Below, piece by piece: positions 54,209 to 62,594 of a stretch of 64,000 nucleotides of DNA; the first letter of the stretch is position 1, and each line of letters opens with the position of its first letter. A program made the position numbers and the translations under genes. The stretch comes from Gemmatimonadota bacterium (GTDB lineage Bacteria; Gemmatimonadota; Gemmatimonadetes; Gemmatimonadales; Gemmatimonadaceae): assembly GCA_026387915.1 (NCBI GenBank), contig JAPLKS010000004.1, positions 62,001 through 126,000 on the forward strand, read 5' to 3'. The notes beneath the pieces were generated by a model that was given only the letters and a program-made list of their open reading frames with translations, did no database searches and was not told the origin of the DNA.

Positions 54209-55572
54209 GTCGGCGCGTGTTGGTGGTGGACGACGAACCGGGCATCCGCGCCGCGCTCGCGCAGCTGCTCGAGTTTGAAGGCTACGAGGTGCATGCCGCG
54301 GCCAATGGCACCGAAGCGCTCGCCGCGTACCAACAGTGGCGTCCGCATTTGGTGTTCTTGGATGTAAAAATGGCCGGCATGGACGGTCTCGAAACACTCA
54401 AGAAACTGCGCGAGTACGACAGTGCCGCCGTTGTTGTCATGATCAGCGGGCACGCCACCATTCAAAATGCCGTCGAAGCCACGCAACTCGGCGCCTACGA
54501 CATTCTGGAGAAGCCGCTCGACACCGACCGCATTCTCGTGACCATGCGCAATGCCATTGGGCGCATTGATCTGGCGGAGGAGAACGAACGTCTCAAGGCC
54601 ACCATCGAGAGCCGATACGAAATGGTCGGTCGCTCGTCGGTGATCGGCGCGCTGATCGACAAGATTGACAAAGTCGCCGAGACCACCGCGCGCGTGCTGA
54701 TCACGGGCGAGAATGGCACGGGCAAAGAGTTGGTGGCGCGCGCGTTGCATCGCGGGTCGTCTCGCGCCAAGAAGCCATTTGTCGAAGTGAACTGCGCGGC
54801 CATTCCCAGCGAGCTGATTGAGAGCGAACTGTTTGGCCATATGAAAGGCTCGTTCACCGGTGCCATTGCCGATCGGGCGGGGAAGTTCGAGCAGGCCGAC
54901 GGTGGCACGCTCTTCCTCGACGAAATCGGGGATATGTCGTCGTCGGCGCAGGCCAAAGTGCTGCGCGTGTTGCAGGACGGCGAAGTCACGCGCATTGGTG
55001 GACAGAAGTCGCGGAAGGTGGATGTGCGGGTGGTGGCCGCCACCAACAAAAAACTCGAAGACGAGATTGCCGCCGGCCATTTTCGTGAAGATCTCTATTA
55101 CCGGCTCAATGTCGTGCCCATGCACGTCGCGCCGCTGCGCGAGCGACGCGAAGACATTCCGTTGTTAGTCGAACACTTTCTGCTGCAGTTCGCCAAGCAC
55201 GATGGCGTGGCGCCGCGCACCATCGACCCGGTCGCCGTCGACCGATTGGCCGCGCTCGACTGGCCCGGCAACGTCCGCGAGTTGCGCAACACTATCGAGC
55301 GGCTCGTGATTCTCGGCTCCGGTTCACGCATTACGGTCGTCGACGTTGATCGCCTCGGAGGCGCTCGTGCCGCCGCCACCGGTGGCCTTGGCGGTTTGGA
55401 GTCGTGCAAGACCTGGGATGAGTTTAAGCTTGCGGCCGAACGGGCCTTTCTCGAAACCAAGCTGCGCGAAAACGACTGGAACGTCACGGAGACCGCGCGT
55501 CTGCTCGATATGCCACGCTCGAATTTGTATAGGAAGATTGAACGCCACGCTCTCCAGAGGGACGGCGCATGA
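54205..55572 (+). CDS. NtrC-family sigma-54-dependent response regulator
   Basis: The protein has 455 residues. Receiver (VLVVDDEPGIRAAL; phosphoacceptor in FLDVKMAGMDG, about Asp53; KP at about 104), AAA+ domain with Walker A GENGTGKELVARAL, sigma-54 contact loop GSFTGA, Walker B GGTLFLDEIGD and GNVRELRNTIERL, then a Fis-type HTH (WNVTETARLLDMPRSNLYRKI). It activates sigma-54 promoters after phosphorylation. The loop reads GSFTGA rather than GAFTGA, a known variant. No histidine kinase is adjacent, so the partner is elsewhere. Confidence 0.93.
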   Translation: MSRRVLVVDDEPGIRAALAQLLEFEGYEVHAAANGTEALAAYQQWRPHLVFLDVKMAGMDGLETLKKLREYDSAAVVVMISGHATIQNAVEATQLGAYDILEKPLDTDRILVTMRNAIGRIDLAEENERLKATIESRYEMVGRSSVIGALIDKIDKVAETTARVLITGENGTGKELVARALHRGSSRAKKPFVEVNCAAIPSELIESELFGHMKGSFTGAIADRAGKFEQADGGTLFLDEIGDMSSSAQAKVLRVLQDGEVTRIGGQKSRKVDVRVVAATNKKLEDEIAAGHFREDLYYRLNVVPMHVAPLRERREDIPLLVEHFLLQFAKHDGVAPRTIDPVAVDRLAALDWPGNVRELRNTIERLVILGSGSRITVVDVDRLGGARAAATGGLGGLESCKTWDEFKLAAERAFLETKLRENDWNVTETARLLDMPRSNLYRKIERHALQRDGA

Positions 55573-56012
55573 CCGAGCGCGACTGGGACGCCGAAATGAA
55601 GAAGATCGACCGACAGCTGGAGTCGGTCTCGGACGAGGCCTTGTTTCCATCCAAAGCCGCTCGCTCCCCTGTGGAGCGCGCGCAGGTGCAGGAAACGCAG
55701 CGCACGACCTCAACGCTCGGCGTGTTCTTCAGACTCTCCCTGAGCGTGGCGCTGGGCGTAGCGCTGGTGTTCTGGCCGTACAGTGCGCGCTGCGGGCTCG
55801 GCCTGGCCGGGTACCTCGCTGCAACGACGGTGTTGGTGGTGGCCGGCGGATGGTCGGCCATCTGGACCTGGCGGCATCGCACGGCCCGCGGGCATATGCT
55901 TTCATTACTGCTATTGCTGTGGGGGTTGGTGCTCACTGGCATCGACGTACTCCCCCGCGTCGGCTACGCCAAGCCGACGGCGAATCACCCGGCCTTCTGG
56001 GCCTGCTCCTAA
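55569..56012 (+). CDS. Small membrane protein of unknown function
   Basis: The protein has 147 residues. A charged N-terminal 45 residues (TERDWDAEMKKIDRQLESV) are followed by three or four hydrophobic helices (FFRLSLSVALGVALVFWPY, LAATTVLVVAGGWSAIWTW, LSLLLLLWGLVLTGIDVL). I do not recognise a family. It overlaps the regulator stop by 4 bases and is 9 bases before the aldehyde dehydrogenase gene, so it belongs to the larE-regulator operon. Confidence 0.72.
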   Translation: MTERDWDAEMKKIDRQLESVSDEALFPSKAARSPVERAQVQETQRTTSTLGVFFRLSLSVALGVALVFWPYSARCGLGLAGYLAATTVLVVAGGWSAIWTWRHRTARGHMLSLLLLLWGLVLTGIDVLPRVGYAKPTANHPAFWACS

Positions 56013-56021
56013 CTTCCCATC

Positions 56022-57506
56022 ATGACAACGACCTTCAAGAATTTTATTGGCGGCCAGTGGGTGGCGCCGTCCACCGGCGAGTACCTCGACAATGTGAACC
56101 CGGCCGACACGCGTGACCTCGTCGGCAAGTTTCCCAAGTCGGGTGCGGCCGATGTGCAGGCAGCAGTCGAGAGCGCCAAGCGCGGCTTCGAGCTCTGGAA
56201 GCGCACGCCGGCACCCGCGCGCGGAGACATTCTGCGTCGCGTGGGCGACATCCTCGCGGCACGCAAGGATGAACTCGCCGATCTTATGACGCGCGAAATG
56301 GGGAAGCCCATCGCCGAAACCAAGGGCGACGTGCAGGAGGGGATCGACACCGCGTACTACGCCGGTGTCGAAGGGCGCCGTCTTTTTGGGCACACCGTGC
56401 CCAGTGAACTGAAGAACAAATGGGCGATGAGTTTTCGCCGGCCCATCGGCGTGGCCGGGCTCATCACACCGTTCAACTTCCCGATGGCGATTCCCACCTG
56501 GAAAATGTTTCCCGCTCTGGTCTGCGGAAACGCCGTGATCTTTAAGCCGGGCGAGGATGTGCCGCACGCCGGCACCGTGCTCGTCGAGGTATTGCTCGAG
56601 GCCGGCCTCCCGCCCGAAGTCATTCAGCTGATTCACGGCGACGGCGTGGCGGGGAAGGCGATGGTGGATCACCCCGATATTCCGCTCATCTCATTCACGG
56701 GCTCCACGGAAACCGGCAGCCGAGTGGGCGAAACGTGCGGGCGCATGCACAAGCGCCTCTCGCTCGAAATGGGTGGCAAGAACGCGCAGACCGTACTCGA
56801 TGACGCCGATCTCGACTTGGCGCTCGAAGGCGTGCTGTGGGGCGCCTTTGGCACCACCGGGCAGCGGTGCACCGCCACGAGCCGCCTTATTCTGCAAGAA
56901 GGCATTCACGACGCTTTCCTCGCCAAGCTACAGGCCCGCGCCGCCAAGCTTGTTCTGGGCGACGGCCGCAAGGCCGGTACCGACGTGGGTCCGCTCGTGC
57001 ATGCGGAGTCGCGCGCGAAGGTTGAGCGCTACGTGGAAATCGGCAAGAAGGAAGGTGCCACTCTATTGATGGGCGGTGCGCGCGCCACCGGCGGCGCGCT
57101 CGATCACGGCTTCTTTTTTCAGCCTACGATCTTCACCAACGTGAAGGCCGGCTCGCGCCTCGACCAAGAAGAGATCTTTGGCCCGGTCCTCAGCGTCATC
57201 AAGGTGAAGGATGCCGCCGAAGCGTTCCGCGTGAACAATGGCGTGAAGTACGGGCTCTCGAGCTCGGTGTACACGCGCAACGTGAACATCGCCTTCCAGG
57301 CGCTCCAGGAACTCGACAACGGCATTACCTACATCAATGCCCCGACGATCGGCGCCGAGGCGCACCTCCCCTTTGGCGGCGTCAAGCAGACCGGCAACGG
57401 CCACCGCGAGGGTGGGTGGGAAGTGTACGAGTTCTACTCAGAGACGAAGGTCGGATACGTGGACTACTCCGGCGCATTGCAGCGGGCGCAGATCGACAAT
57501 TACTAG
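56022..57506 (+). CDS. NAD(P)+-dependent aldehyde dehydrogenase
   Basis: The protein has 494 residues, full length. Signatures are TPFNFPMAIPTWKMFPALVCG, FTGSTETGSRV, the general-base LEMGGKNAQTV (Glu) and the catalytic Cys in FGTTGQRCTATSRL. The C-terminal LPFGGVKQTGNGHREGG block is ALDH7-like. It oxidises an aldehyde to an acid in the cytoplasm; the substrate is not given by context. It starts 10 bases after the small membrane protein and is followed by lepB, so co-transcription with the operon is likely. Confidence 0.92.
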   Translation: MTTTFKNFIGGQWVAPSTGEYLDNVNPADTRDLVGKFPKSGAADVQAAVESAKRGFELWKRTPAPARGDILRRVGDILAARKDELADLMTREMGKPIAETKGDVQEGIDTAYYAGVEGRRLFGHTVPSELKNKWAMSFRRPIGVAGLITPFNFPMAIPTWKMFPALVCGNAVIFKPGEDVPHAGTVLVEVLLEAGLPPEVIQLIHGDGVAGKAMVDHPDIPLISFTGSTETGSRVGETCGRMHKRLSLEMGGKNAQTVLDDADLDLALEGVLWGAFGTTGQRCTATSRLILQEGIHDAFLAKLQARAAKLVLGDGRKAGTDVGPLVHAESRAKVERYVEIGKKEGATLLMGGARATGGALDHGFFFQPTIFTNVKAGSRLDQEEIFGPVLSVIKVKDAAEAFRVNNGVKYGLSSSVYTRNVNIAFQALQELDNGITYINAPTIGAEAHLPFGGVKQTGNGHREGGWEVYEFYSETKVGYVDYSGALQRAQIDNY

Positions 57507-57572
57507 GAGCCTCGCGTCGCGCGGACGCGCCGGATTGACGGCGCCGTCCGTGTGGCGTACTTCTATGATCCC

Positions 57573-58331
57573 ATGACGGACCCCACACCCGATCTCGAAC
57601 TCGTCACGCCAGCACGCGAACGCCGCCGAAAGCATCCGGCGGTGGTCGCGCTTCGCGCGCTGTTCGACTGGGCCAAGTCGCTGTCGCTCGCGCTGGTGCT
57701 CTTTTTTCTGGTGCGCGCGTTTTTGGTGGAGGCCTTCAAGATCCCGACGGGAAGCATGGAAGGGACGCTCCTCGTGGGTGATTTCCTCCTCGTGAACAAG
57801 CTCGTGTACGGCGCGGAGGTGCCGCTCACCGGTCGCCGCCTGCCAGCGCTCCGTGAACCCACGGTCGGCGACATTCTCGTGTTCCAGTGGCCCGTGGATC
57901 CCACGGTCAATTTTGTGAAGCGACTCGTCGGGGTGCCGGGTGACACGCTGTCGATGGTGGACGGGGTGCTGTTCCGCAACGGCAAGCCCCAGTGGGAGCC
58001 CTATGTGTCGCGCATCGAGCCAGATGCCGATCCGGCGGCGGAAGAATTTCGTTGGCAGCGCGAGTTTTTGGTGCGGCACGCCACCGCCTCTCCGTCGTAT
58101 CATCCTTCGCGGAACAACTGGGGCCCGCTTGAGGTGCCCACCAAGCACTTCTTCGTCCTCGGCGACAACCGAGACAATTCGCTCGACAGCCGATACTGGG
58201 GCTTTGTGGCCGATTCGCTGGTGCGCGGCAGTCCCCTGATGGTGTACTACAGCTTTTCGCCAGATAGCGCCACGAACTTCGACTGGTTCCGCCGCGCCCG
58301 CTGGCAACGGATTGGCGAGCGGGTGCACTGA
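57573..58331 (+). CDS. lepB: Signal peptidase I
   Basis: The protein has 252 residues. An N-terminal membrane helix (SLSLALVLFFLVRAFLVEAF) precedes the catalytic serine in PTGSMEGTLLVGDFLLVNK. The catalytic lysine is in VNFVKRLVGVPGD, and GDNRDNSLDSRYWGFV is the conserved box E. It removes signal peptides at the outer face of the inner membrane. ATG 57573 is chosen; GTG 57552 in frame is an alternative. Upstream, TTGACG at 57535-57540 is a possible -35, but the -10 is poor. Confidence 0.94.
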   Translation: MTDPTPDLELVTPARERRRKHPAVVALRALFDWAKSLSLALVLFFLVRAFLVEAFKIPTGSMEGTLLVGDFLLVNKLVYGAEVPLTGRRLPALREPTVGDILVFQWPVDPTVNFVKRLVGVPGDTLSMVDGVLFRNGKPQWEPYVSRIEPDADPAAEEFRWQREFLVRHATASPSYHPSRNNWGPLEVPTKHFFVLGDNRDNSLDSRYWGFVADSLVRGSPLMVYYSFSPDSATNFDWFRRARWQRIGERVH

Positions 58332-58362
58332 CCTTCCGCTTGCAGGTTGCACGCTCCACATT

Positions 58363-58374
58363 CTTGTCGACAAG
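58363..58374. promoter_or_regulatory. Perfect 12-bp palindrome upstream of the sigma factor gene
   Basis: CTTGTCGACAAG is a perfect palindrome 48 bases before the sigma factor start, in the 90-base lepB-sigma gap. It could be an operator or chance; the expected count of perfect 12-mers in a window of this size is not negligible. Confidence 0.3.
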
Positions 58375-58421
58375 CGCGGATCGGAACCGACGCGCAGAAC
58401 GCACGCAGCACCGGAGTGTCA

Positions 58422-59279
58422 ATGGCTGGTGTGCCGCACAAGCGACACGGCTATGAAGAAGGATCGCTCGACCAATACCTGCGCGACATCAGCGTCTACC
58501 CGCTGATCACGCGGGAGCAGGAGGTCGAGCTCGCCACGCGGATTCGCGCTAGCGATCAAGAGGCGCTCGACACCCTCGTGCGCTCCAACCTGCGGTTTGT
58601 GGTGTCGGTCGCCAAAAAATATCAGAATCAGGGCGTCTCGCTGAGCGACCTCATTAATGAGGGGAACCTCGGACTCATTCGGGCGGCCCATAAGTTCGAC
58701 GAGACCAAGGGGATCAAGTTCATCTCCTACGCCGTCTGGTGGATTCGGCAGGCCATCCTGCAGGCGCTGGCGGAGCAGAGTCGTATTGTGCGGGTGCCGC
58801 TCAACCGGGCCGGCACGCTGCACCGCATCGGCAAGCGCGCCAGCGCGCTCCTGCAGGAGTTGGGGCGAGAGGCTACCAACGCGGAAATCGCCGAGGGGAT
58901 GGAGCTGAGCGAGGAAGAAGTCGCGAAAACAATGTCCATTTCGCAGATCCACCTCTCGCTCGACGCCCCCATGTCGCCGGGGGAGGACAACCGGCTCCTC
59001 GACTATCTCCCCGACACCCTAAACCGCACCCCGGACGAGGAGACCTTCGACAAGGCCCTCACGGAGTCGATCCACCAGGCCCTGGCCGGGCTCAAGGAGC
59101 GAGAAGCGAAGATCCTCCGGCTATATTTCGGGCTGGACGAGTCCGAGCCCATGACCCTTGAGGAAATTGGCGCGGTGCTCAACATCACCCGGGAACGGGT
59201 GCGGCAGATCAAGGAGAAGGCGCTCTCCCGCTTGCGGCATGTGTCGCGGGCGCGGGCGCTGGAATCGTACCTCGGGTAG
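58422..59279 (+). CDS. RNA polymerase sigma-70 family factor (primary-like, lacks region 1.1)
   Basis: The protein has 285 residues. Region 1.2 begins at GSLDQYLRDISVYPLITREQ. Region 2 has SNLRFVVSVAKKYQNQGVSL, DLINEGNLGLIRAAHKFD and SYAVWWIRQAI. Regions 3 and 4 follow, with the helix-turn-helix TLEEIGAVLNITRERVRQIK. The length and motifs match the primary or group 2 sigma factors, which recognise -35/-10 promoters of housekeeping genes. Start ATG 58422 has GGAG upstream. I cannot tell if it is the sole housekeeping factor. Confidence 0.93.
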   Translation: MAGVPHKRHGYEEGSLDQYLRDISVYPLITREQEVELATRIRASDQEALDTLVRSNLRFVVSVAKKYQNQGVSLSDLINEGNLGLIRAAHKFDETKGIKFISYAVWWIRQAILQALAEQSRIVRVPLNRAGTLHRIGKRASALLQELGREATNAEIAEGMELSEEEVAKTMSISQIHLSLDAPMSPGEDNRLLDYLPDTLNRTPDEETFDKALTESIHQALAGLKEREAKILRLYFGLDESEPMTLEEIGAVLNITRERVRQIKEKALSRLRHVSRARALESYLG

Positions 59280-59369
59280 ACGGCAACCGGCGCGGTGCGG
59301 CCGATGGCAGTCTTCCGACTGCTGTCGGCCGTTGTGTTTTCATTCGCCCCTTTTCGCCCCCATTCTGCC

Positions 59370-59870
59370 ATGGCCAAGGACTCTTCGTTTGACGTGACCA
59401 CCGGCGTAGACCTCCAAGAGGTCGACAACGCCGTCAATCAAGCGCAAAAAGAAATCGCCCAGCGCTTTGACTTTAAAGGCGCCGAGGTGGAGATCGAGTT
59501 CAAGCGCGCGGACGGGATTATTAATCTCACCGCCGACAGCGACATGCGCATGCGCGCGCTCTGGGACGTAGTGCAGGGCAAACTCATCAAGCGCGGCGTC
59601 CCCGTGTCGAATCTCGACGTCGGCGAGGTCAAGCCTGGCGGCGGCGACATTCTTCGGCGCGAAGTCACACTGAAGCAGTCGCTCGACAGTGAAACCGCCA
59701 AGAAGATCGTGGCCGCCATCAAAGAGCAGAAATTCAAAAAGGTGCAGGCGTCCATTCAGGGCGAGCAGGTCCGCATCGCCTCGCCCGACAAAGACATGTT
59801 GCAGGGCGTCATTCAGTTTCTGCGCTCCGGCGAATACGGCGTGGCACTCAACTTCGGAAACTTCCGCTAG
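59370..59870 (+). CDS. YajQ-family nucleotide-binding protein
   Basis: The protein has 166 residues. It shows the family text SSFDVTTGVDLQEVDNAVNQ, RFDFKGAEVEIEFKRAD, LRREVTLKQSLDSETAKKIV and IQFLRSGEYGVALNFGNFR. YajQ proteins bind cyclic-di-GMP and/or tRNA and have been linked to virulence and translation control. It is encoded immediately before rimO (the start of rimO follows the stop directly). Confidence 0.93.
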   Translation: MAKDSSFDVTTGVDLQEVDNAVNQAQKEIAQRFDFKGAEVEIEFKRADGIINLTADSDMRMRALWDVVQGKLIKRGVPVSNLDVGEVKPGGGDILRREVTLKQSLDSETAKKIVAAIKEQKFKKVQASIQGEQVRIASPDKDMLQGVIQFLRSGEYGVALNFGNFR

Positions 59871-61232
59871 ATGCGCGTCGCCCTCGTTACCCTCGGGTGT
59901 GACAAGAACACCGTCGACTCCGAACGCTACCTCGCCCAACTCGTCGATCACGGCGCGGTGCAGGTGGACGACGCCGCCGACGCCGAGTTGATCATTGTGA
60001 ACACGTGCGGGTTTATTGATGCGGCCAAAGCCGAGTCGATTGACGCGATCGTGGCGGCCGGGCGCATGAAGAGCGAGGGCGCGGCGCAGGCCGTCGTCGC
60101 CGTCGGGTGCATGGTCGAACGCCACAAGGGCGAGCTCGAAGCCGCGCTCCCCGAGGTGGATTTTTTCCTCGGCGCCTCGGAGATGGAGCAGTTGGTGCCG
60201 CGTTTGCTCGAACGCGGGCTCATTGGCGATTCCGTCACGCAGCACCCCGGCGTGCGGCTCTACGCCGGCGGCACGCCGCATGTGCGCTATCTCAAAATCA
60301 GTGAAGGGTGCGACCACGGCTGTGCGTTTTGCGCGATCCCCCTGATGCGTGGGAAGCACCGCTCCTTTGCACTCGATGAGATTGTGCGCGAGGCGCAGCT
60401 CTTGGAGCTACAGGGCGCGCGCGAAGTGAACCTCGTGGCGCAGGATCTCGCGCACTACGGGCGCGATCGGCAGGACAATCTGCGACTCCCCGATCTGCTC
60501 GAGGCGCTCGTGCGCGAGACCTCCATTCCGTGGATTCGCAACATGTACCTCTACTCGGCGGGGATCACACCGCGGCTGCTGGAGGTCATTGCGCGCGAAC
60601 CGCGTATTGTGCGCTATCTCGATATGCCCATTCAGCACGCGTCCGACGCCGTGCTCGAACGCATGCGGCGTCCCGAGCGCGAGAAGACCATTCGCGAGAA
60701 AGTCGCACGCTTCCGCGATGCCGTGCCCGAGTTGGCTATTCGCACCACCTGCATTGTCGGTTTCCCTGGCGAGACGGACGACGATTTTCAGCGGCTCTGT
60801 GATTTTCTCGAAGAAATCAAATTCGAGCGCGTCGGTGCTTTCACCTACTCGGCGCAAGAAGGCACGCGCGCGGCGGAGATGGTGGACGACGTCCCCGACG
60901 AAGTGAAGCGCGACCGTCTGGAGCGGCTCACCGAGCTTCAGCGCGCGATTACCGCCGAACGGTACGAGAGTCGCCTTGGGCAGCGCGTGCTGGCCCTTTC
61001 CGAAGGCGATCGCCGCGCACGGTTGCCCTGGCAGGCCGACGATATTGACGGGCTCACCTTGCTCGATGCCGATGTGCCGGTGGGGGCGTTCGCGGAAGTC
61101 GAGGTAGTGGATGTCGTGGACGATTACGATTTCGAGGCGCGCGTGATCACGGTGCTCCCCACGCCGGCCGCGCCGGCCGTGCGGAGTGGACGGTCACTGC
61201 CCGTGACGTCGGTCGGGAGCTTCGGCCGGTGA
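59871..61232 (+). CDS. rimO: Ribosomal protein S12 methylthiotransferase
   Basis: The protein has 453 residues. The N-terminal MTTase domain has TLGCDKNTVDSE, VNTCGFIDAAKAES and VGCMVERHKGEL (cluster cysteines). The radical-SAM triad is C-x3-C-x2-C in SEGCDHGCAFCAIP (about residue 148), and a C-terminal TRAM-like domain follows. It adds a methylthio group to Asp of S12 (D88/D89 in E. coli). The start directly follows the yajQ stop; its stop overlaps the SpoIID gene (GTGA). Confidence 0.95.
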   Translation: MRVALVTLGCDKNTVDSERYLAQLVDHGAVQVDDAADAELIIVNTCGFIDAAKAESIDAIVAAGRMKSEGAAQAVVAVGCMVERHKGELEAALPEVDFFLGASEMEQLVPRLLERGLIGDSVTQHPGVRLYAGGTPHVRYLKISEGCDHGCAFCAIPLMRGKHRSFALDEIVREAQLLELQGAREVNLVAQDLAHYGRDRQDNLRLPDLLEALVRETSIPWIRNMYLYSAGITPRLLEVIAREPRIVRYLDMPIQHASDAVLERMRRPEREKTIREKVARFRDAVPELAIRTTCIVGFPGETDDDFQRLCDFLEEIKFERVGAFTYSAQEGTRAAEMVDDVPDEVKRDRLERLTELQRAITAERYESRLGQRVLALSEGDRRARLPWQADDIDGLTLLDADVPVGAFAEVEVVDVVDDYDFEARVITVLPTPAAPAVRSGRSLPVTSVGSFGR

Positions 61233-62593
61233 GGGGAGTGCGTGGCGCGGCCTGGATTGTGGCAGCGCTGCTCGTGGGATGCGTGGGAAAACGCGTGCGG
61301 GAGCCGGAGCAGCGGCCACCGCTGGTGTCCGCCCCCACGCGTGCGCCGATGGCCGACACGGCGGTGCGCCCCGTCAACGACATGCCGCTCGACGACGCCC
61401 CCCGCGCGCGCATGGATGGCCCTCGCGACGTCCGTGTGGCGCTCGCCACTGCTGCCCAGGGCGCCTCGCTCGATGCCACCGGCCCGTGGCGGCTCTTCGA
61501 CTCCCGCAACGCCGTGCTCGTACGGGCACGCGCGGGCGATGGCTGGAATATTGAGCGACGCGGGCGCCAGATGCGCGCCATTTCTGCCGCGGGCGGAAGC
61601 ACGCCTTGGACCGATGGGCCACTCACCCTGCGCACGGACCGCGACGACGCATTCCCGCTCTTCACGCAAAAGCGCTATCGCGGGTCGCTCCGTTTTGTGT
61701 CCACCGACAGCGCCATGCTCGTGGTGAACGTGCTCCCTGTGGAGGCATATCTCCGGGGCGTCGTGCCAATGGAGATCGGCGGTCCGCGCGCCCCAAATGA
61801 GCAGGCCGCGGTTGAGGCGCAGGCCATCGCGGCGCGCAGTTATACCTACATTCGCATCATTGCCGCGCAGGAGGGCGCTACGCGCGGCGCCAACTACGAC
61901 CTCCTCCCCACGGTGTCCGACCAAGTGTATGGTGGCGCCGACGCCGAACGCCCGTTTTCCGATCAAGCGGTGGCATCCACCAATGGCCTCGTGATCACCT
62001 ACAACGGGCGCATCGTCAACGCCCCCTACCACTCGGCCTGTGGGGGCGAGACGGCCGCGCCCGACGAAGTCTGGCGTTCCACCAATGAGCCATACCTCAA
62101 GCGCGTCAGTGACCGGGTCCCCGGCACGACGGACCGCTATTACTGCGACCCCGCCCCTCGCTTTGCCTGGACCCGGACCTTTACCGCCGACGAACTCGAC
62201 GCCGCGCTCCGGGCGCACCTCAAGACCTACGCTGCCGTGCCGGCCGGCGGACCGGGGCGGGCGCGCTCCGTCAACGTGGATCAGCGCACCCCCAGCGGAC
62301 GCGTGGCGCGCCTGTCCATCGTCACCGACCGGGGAACCTTCACCCTGCGCGGGAACGACATTCGCTACGTGCTCCGCCTTCCCGGTGGCGAGATACTGAA
62401 CAGCACCTATTTTATGATTGAGAGCGAAACGCGCACGGGTTCGCTCTCACGCCTCGTCGTGCGGGGCAACGGGTACGGTCACGGCATCGGAATGTGCCAA
62501 TGGGGAGCCATTGGACGTTCGCGCGCTGGACAGTCGGCCCGCGCTATCCTCTCGACGTACTATCCGGGGACATCCATTGGTACGGTCAACTGA
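61229..62593 (+). CDS. SpoIID/LytB-domain lipoprotein (peptidoglycan-active)
   Basis: The protein has 454 residues. The N-terminus has a lipobox ALLVGC. The SpoIID/LytB domain shows LPVEAYLRGVVPMEIGG, AQAIAARSYTYIRI, YHSACGGETA and the final GYGHGIGMCQWGA. SpoIID is a lytic transglycosylase acting on denuded glycan strands; non-sporulating diderms carry the family as septal or envelope proteins. GTG start at 61229 overlaps the rimO stop; a GTG at 61238 is an alternative. The downstream gene starts one base after the stop. Confidence 0.88.
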   Translation: MRGVRGAAWIVAALLVGCVGKRVREPEQRPPLVSAPTRAPMADTAVRPVNDMPLDDAPRARMDGPRDVRVALATAAQGASLDATGPWRLFDSRNAVLVRARAGDGWNIERRGRQMRAISAAGGSTPWTDGPLTLRTDRDDAFPLFTQKRYRGSLRFVSTDSAMLVVNVLPVEAYLRGVVPMEIGGPRAPNEQAAVEAQAIAARSYTYIRIIAAQEGATRGANYDLLPTVSDQVYGGADAERPFSDQAVASTNGLVITYNGRIVNAPYHSACGGETAAPDEVWRSTNEPYLKRVSDRVPGTTDRYYCDPAPRFAWTRTFTADELDAALRAHLKTYAAVPAGGPGRARSVNVDQRTPSGRVARLSIVTDRGTFTLRGNDIRYVLRLPGGEILNSTYFMIESETRTGSLSRLVVRGNGYGHGIGMCQWGAIGRSRAGQSARAILSTYYPGTSIGTVN

Positions 62594-62594
62594 C

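Noticed and set aside
57535-57563. TTGACG followed by TACTTC as a lepB promoter
   Set aside because: The -35 is good, but TACTTC is a poor -10 and the predicted start would leave almost no leader; not enough to call.
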